Assembly: GCF_013911965.1 (NCBI RefSeq)
Contig: NZ_JACESE010000011.1
Coordinates: 1-64,000, forward strand
Origin: Phenylobacterium sp.
GTDB lineage: Bacteria > Pseudomonadota > Alphaproteobacteria > Caulobacterales > Caulobacteraceae
Reading direction: 5' to 3'
DNA: 64,000 nt
The notes beneath the pieces were generated by a model that saw nothing but the letters and a program-made list of their open reading frames with translations, made no database searches and was not told the origin of the DNA. Below, piece by piece: positions 58,230 to 64,000 of this stretch. The translations under genes were made by a program, and so were the position numbers. How positions within the stretch are numbered: the first letter of the stretch is position 1; every line of letters begins with the position of its first letter.

Positions 58230-59069
58230 CTAGTGCGAGAGCAGCAGGGGAATGGGCGAATCGTCCAGCATCTCGCGGCTGACCCCGCCCAGGATGAACT
58301 CCCGAATCCGCGAATGGCCGTAGAGGCCCATGACGATCAGATCCGCCTGGGCGACGTGGGCGGCGTGCTGCAGGATCACCTCGCTGGCCGGGCGGCCGCC
58401 CTCGGGCAGGCGCTGGAGGTTCACGGACCGGCAGCCGTGGCGCTGCAGGAGGGCCTGAAGCGTCTGCTCGGCGTCACGGGCGGCCGCTGGATGGTCCACG
58501 ATCACCGCCGAGACCTGATCGGCCTTGCTCAGCAGAGGCAGGGCGTCTCTCAGGGCCCGGGCCGACTCCCGGCTGCCGTTCCAGGCTACGAGGATGTTGC
58601 GGCCAACACGGGTGGCGTTGCTGGTGTCTGGAACGGCGATGACGGGTCCGCCGGCGTTCAGCGCCACCGTGTCGGCCGGGGCGAAGACGCCTTCGCGGGT
58701 GTTCTCGGGCGGCCCGGGCATGATGAGGAGGTCAGCCCCCCGCGCGGCTTCGATGAGCTCGTTGGGCGCGCCGCCATCCAGTTCACGCCAGGCGATCGCT
58801 TTCCCGCTCGCTGCGCCTTCCAGCGTGGCCTTCGCAGCCTTGGCGTTCGCCAGCACAGTCCGATTGTGGGCCTCGGTGAGGTCTTTCATCACCGAGGCTG
58901 GCGGGGTGACTTCCGCGCTGGCCCCGAGATAGACCGAGGGCGCGGCGGGGGAGAGGAATACGCTCGCAAGGTCGGCGTCGAAACGGCTCGCCAGGTCGGC
59001 GGCGATCGCCGCGCGCCGCCCAGCCCCTTCGTCCACGCCCGCTTGCACCAGTATCTGCTTCAAGCTCAT
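58230..59069 (-). CDS. Universal stress protein, tandem-domain
   Basis: ATG at 59069 gives 279 residues, two UspA folds in tandem. The second has the ATP-binding pattern GLYGHSRIREFILGGVSREM (G-x2-G-x9-G-S/V) and a final PIPLLLSH. The first domain is degenerate at that place. Tandem Usps are linked to redox and anaerobic stress. Its promoter region contains a TTGAC-N4-GTCAA box (59150-59163), 80 bp upstream of the start, suggesting control by an FNR/FixK-type regulator. Confidence 0.88.
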   Translation of the reverse strand: MSLKQILVQAGVDEGAGRRAAIAADLASRFDADLASVFLSPAAPSVYLGASAEVTPPASVMKDLTEAHNRTVLANAKAAKATLEGAASGKAIAWRELDGGAPNELIEAARGADLLIMPGPPENTREGVFAPADTVALNAGGPVIAVPDTSNATRVGRNILVAWNGSRESARALRDALPLLSKADQVSAVIVDHPAAARDAEQTLQALLQRHGCRSVNLQRLPEGGRPASEVILQHAAHVAQADLIVMGLYGHSRIREFILGGVSREMLDDSPIPLLLSH

Positions 59070-59148
59070 CTAAGTCTGCTCCCAACCATCCGTCGGTCCC
59101 GCCTGCGCCGGCTCCGACGTAAGAGGAGGAGCGCGGGGCGCGACCCAT

Positions 59149-59164
59149 CTTGACCTTGGTCAAG
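59149..59164. promoter_or_regulatory. FNR/FixK-like box (uspA side)
   Basis: CTTGACCTTGGTCAAG: 7-bp inverted arms around TT, containing TTGAC-N4-GTCAA, close to the FNR/FixK consensus TTGAT-N4-ATCAA. It is 80 bp upstream of the uspA ATG. Confidence 0.6.
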
Positions 59165-59254
59165 AAAGGGCGGGCGGGGGCCCGTTCAATCCCCTCAGCG
59201 CGATCTGGAGTTGACCCGGGCGCGTCACGCCGGATGCGGCGGCGAGCCCTCCAA

Positions 59255-59270
59255 CTTGACGCCGGTCAAG
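59255..59270. promoter_or_regulatory. FNR/FixK-like box (yfdX side)
   Basis: CTTGACGCCGGTCAAG: 6-bp inverted arms, the same TTGAC-N4-GTCAA core as the box at 59149. It is 84 bp upstream of the yfdX ATG, so each divergent gene has its own box at nearly the same distance. Confidence 0.6.
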
Positions 59271-59353
59271 CTGCGCCCTCCGGGAGCGGCGACAGTCGGG
59301 CGCGTTTTCGTGACCCCGCGCCCAGCCAGCTGGGCCGGCCTCAGGAGGAGAAC

Positions 59354-60286
59354 ATGCGCTCGAAGCGAGTTTGGATCGTACTTGGCGTCATCCTGGTCTT
59401 GGTCGTGGTTGCACTGCTGGTCTGGAGGCCATGGCGTGACAGTCCCGCAGCTCCGGCGGCGACGGGCGCGCCAGCGGCGGCGCCGGCCGGCTCCCGCGCG
59501 GGCCCTTACGAGCGCCAGCGCGCCGAGGCCGAGACCGCGGCCGAGGGCGCCTTGGATGCGGAGGCCATCGCCGTCCTCGCCGAGACCGACCGCGCCATAG
59601 CGCGCATTGCGGCCGGAGACCGCCCCGGCGCGCTTGCCGCCCTGGAGGCGGCGGCGGGCAAGGCGCAGATCCTGGTCGGCCGCAATCCGGCCAATGCGCT
59701 GATCCCCGCCTCCGCGGAGGTCCATGTGATCGACTCCGCGCCCGCGGACGAGGATCGGATCGAGCGGATGCGGCGTAGCCTCCAGTTGTCGGTGATCGCC
59801 GACGACTTGCCCAAGGCGCGGCTGATCCTCGACTCGCTGAGAAGCGAAATCCGCGTCCGCACCTACCACATCCCGCTCGGGACCTATCCGGCCGCCCTGG
59901 CCCAGGCCGCCGCGTTGCTCGACCAGCAGAAGAACGCCGAGGCCGCCGACGTGCTGGCTCGGGCGCGCTCGACCCTGGTGATGATCGACGAAGTGACGCC
60001 CCTCCCCCTGGTCGTCGCTCAGACTGCCGTGGACGCGGCGAAGGCCGACAAGGATGCGCAACGCCGGGCGCAGCATCTCACGGCGGCGCGCGAGGCCTTG
60101 GAACGGACGGAAGATCTTGGCTACGGCGACAAGGACACCCGCAAAGCGCTGCTGGCGGAGATCCGAAGCCTGGAGGGCGGGGCCAAGTCCGGGTCGGACA
60201 TCGAGGCGGCGCTCGAACGGATGCAGACCCGCCTCAAAGACGTGGTGGCGAGGCTGAAGGGCGAGCAGAAGCAGGCGGAGTCCTAG
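59354..60286 (+). CDS. YfdX-family protein, membrane-anchored
   Basis: ATG at 59354 with AGGAGGAG upstream gives 310 residues. An N-terminal anchor (VWIVLGVILVLVVVALLVWR) is followed by an alanine/proline linker. The YfdX domain begins at about 70 (ALDAEAIAVLAETDRAIARI, IRVRTYHIPLGTYPAALAQA) and the C-terminus is a coiled coil. YfdX proteins occur in acid- and heat-resistance islands beside Clp ATPases. Here clpB follows 162 bp downstream on the same strand. Confidence 0.85.
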   Translation: MRSKRVWIVLGVILVLVVVALLVWRPWRDSPAAPAATGAPAAAPAGSRAGPYERQRAEAETAAEGALDAEAIAVLAETDRAIARIAAGDRPGALAALEAAAGKAQILVGRNPANALIPASAEVHVIDSAPADEDRIERMRRSLQLSVIADDLPKARLILDSLRSEIRVRTYHIPLGTYPAALAQAAALLDQQKNAEAADVLARARSTLVMIDEVTPLPLVVAQTAVDAAKADKDAQRRAQHLTAAREALERTEDLGYGDKDTRKALLAEIRSLEGGAKSGSDIEAALERMQTRLKDVVARLKGEQKQAES

Positions 60287-60448
60287 AAGACGCGCGGCGA
60301 GCTTCGGGGCCCGCTCCTCGCCCCGGAGCTCGCTGGCGGCGGGCTCGCGCCCCGCCGTTCACGTGGTCGCATCGCGCCGTTCGCCACGTCTGGCGCGCCG
60401 GAGCGAGCGCCCTAACTCAACACCGAAGAAGCGGCAGGAGAGAGTCTC

Positions 60449-63055
<2,607 letters not shown>

Positions 63056-63061
63056 CCCGGG

Positions 63062-63092
63062 GCCGCCGCACTCGGCCGATGGGTGCGGCGGC
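63062..63092. terminator. Bidirectional hairpin between clpB and the YedK gene
   Basis: A perfect 10-bp GC stem (63062-63071 with 63083-63092) with an 11-nt loop lies between two converging genes. No T-run is present on either side, so strength is uncertain. Confidence 0.5.
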
Positions 63093-63124
63093 CGCCGTCG
63101 GGCTCGAGACCAAGCTGCCGCCGC

Positions 63125-63772
63125 TCAGGCCGCGCGCAGTTCGAACCGCTCGGGACGGACCGCCCTGAAGAGGGCCTCCGCGTCTTGGGCCGGATCGAGC
63201 CAGGCGCTCCATTCTTCCGGCTCCAGGATCACCGGCGCGCGGTCGTGGTACTGCGAGAGCCAGCCCGCCGAAGGGCCGGTCAGGATGGTGAAGCTGCGGA
63301 TCTCGCCGGCGTCAGGGGTGGCGCAGCGATCCCAGAGGCCCGCGAACCAGATCGCCCGGCCGTCGGCGCGGGCGAAACGGTGCTTCACCTTGGCGCCCTT
63401 CTCCCCGGTCCACTCGTACCAGGCGCTGGCGGGCACGATGCAGCGGCGCTTGGCGAAGGCGTCGCGGAAAGTGCTGGCGCTGTGGCAGGTCTCGACCTTG
63501 CAGTTGAACGTCGTCAGCTTGAAGCCGTCGTCAGCCCCTTTGACGGTGTCCTTCAGCGGCTTGCCGTTGCGCCAGAACGGGACCAGGCCCCAGCGCATCT
63601 TCTCGAGCTGCCAGCCCTCGCCGTCCCAGCGCGCGGTGAGCTGCGGCGTCGTCGGGCGCACGTCCGGATCGGGCTGGAGGTTCAGGGGCTCGGTCTTCAC
63701 CGTTCCGAAGCCCGAGAGCTGCTCATGAATGTCTCGCCAGTAGAGGTGCGAGGTGTCGAACCTTCCGCACAT
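63125..63772 (-). CDS. SOS-response-associated peptidase-like protein (YedK/HMCES)
   Basis: ATG at 63772 gives 215 residues; ATG at 63784 would place the catalytic Cys internally, so the shorter form is chosen. The essential MCGRF start (Cys 2), the FNCKVETCHSAST segment (Asn/Glu), RRCIVPASAWYEW and the final-domain HDRAPVIL (His) are present. The family crosslinks to abasic sites in single-stranded DNA and shields them. Plasmid copies could protect transferred strands. Confidence 0.9.
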   Translation of the reverse strand: MCGRFDTSHLYWRDIHEQLSGFGTVKTEPLNLQPDPDVRPTTPQLTARWDGEGWQLEKMRWGLVPFWRNGKPLKDTVKGADDGFKLTTFNCKVETCHSASTFRDAFAKRRCIVPASAWYEWTGEKGAKVKHRFARADGRAIWFAGLWDRCATPDAGEIRSFTILTGPSAGWLSQYHDRAPVILEPEEWSAWLDPAQDAEALFRAVRPERFELRAA

Positions 63773-63829
63773 CAGCGTCTCCATGCGTCGCGGGGCAAGC
63801 CGTCCCCTTGGTCTCCGATCGCCGGCCGG

Positions 63830-64000
63830 CTAGCCGCCATCCCGTAGTCGAACGCCTGGACCCGCGCCGGTCGCCGCGTCCGCGGTGATGAAGGCCACGC
63901 CGGCCGCCTCCAGCGCCCGTTGGACAGCGTCCACGTTCGCCGCAGCGCTTCGGCCGGGCCCTTGGCGACCCTCCATTCTGACGATGGTCGGCAGCGAGAG
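63830..64000 (-). CDS. C-terminal end of an Xre-type helix-turn-helix regulator (cut by window edge)
   Basis: The minus strand is open from the right edge to a TAG at 63830-63832 (56 residues visible). The sequence SLPTIVRMEGRQGP, then VDAVQRALEAAGVAFITAD and PGVRLRDGG, is the typical second half of short Xre-family repressors. The N-terminus lies beyond 64000. Confidence 0.78.
   Translation of the reverse strand, partial: LSLPTIVRMEGRQGPGRSAAANVDAVQRALEAAGVAFITADAATGAGPGVRLRDGG

Overview
The window is about 64 kb of very GC-rich DNA from an alphaproteobacterium, most likely one of the Caulobacterales (Caulobacter, Phenylobacterium or Brevundimonas type). That placement is inferred from the base composition, a GcrA-family regulator and the overall gene repertoire. 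It reads as part of a large plasmid: an iteron-type replication origin with a Rep_3-type initiator, parA/parB, a primase-like Toprim protein, a strawberry-notch helicase, ArdC, RadC and SSB, followed by a MobC/VirD2-type mobilisation pair. No tRNA, rRNA, CRISPR array, transposase or type IV secretion gene was recognised.

Layout. 1-3.3 kb: rep (minus strand, cut by the left edge), six GTCAGGA iterons, parA and parB. 3.3-14 kb: plasmid DNA-processing genes (Toprim protein, large ParB-like protein, strawberry-notch protein with methyltransferase domain, ArdC, GcrA, RadC). 14-21.4 kb: a probable DNA-modification/anti-restriction cluster (two PP-loop PAPS-reductase-like enzymes, a DpdA-type deazapurine transglycosylase, a SLOG/DUF2493 protein, a Mom-type adenine-modification protein, SSB). 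Many genes up to 20 kb are preceded by the same G-rich leader. 21.4-24 kb: orphan Phd antitoxin and a RES/Xre toxin-antitoxin pair. 24-30 kb: TerC, small proteins, a receiver-only response regulator, MBL hydrolase and LysR. 30.4-33 kb: palindromic sites, MobC and relaxase. 33-47.5 kb: mixed cargo (MscS, RpoH-type sigma factor, a two-gene nuclease operon, PAS histidine kinase with a broken receiver, PAP2, M16 peptidase, CDF transporter).

47.9-57.7 kb looks like a defence island. It holds a two-gene short prokaryotic Argonaute system whose partner has an N-terminal SMEK/PD-(D/E)xK-like domain, a DUF4209/HEPN-like protein with a Cys/His-cluster partner, and an IetAS-type AAA ATPase/subtilase pair. 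57.8-63 kb is a stress cluster (YdbL, UspA, YfdX, ClpB) with two FNR/FixK-like boxes in the divergent uspA-yfdX promoter region. The window ends with a YedK/HMCES-type protein and the C-terminus of an Xre-type regulator.

The strongest candidates for something new are the SMEK-Argonaute operon and the DpdA-SLOG-Mom-PP-loop cluster. Together with ArdC, RadC and SSB, the second would give the plasmid several ways to disguise or protect its DNA after transfer. The first, with IetAS and the HEPN-like protein, would act against competing plasmids and phages. All functions here are inferred from sequence reading, not from database searches.
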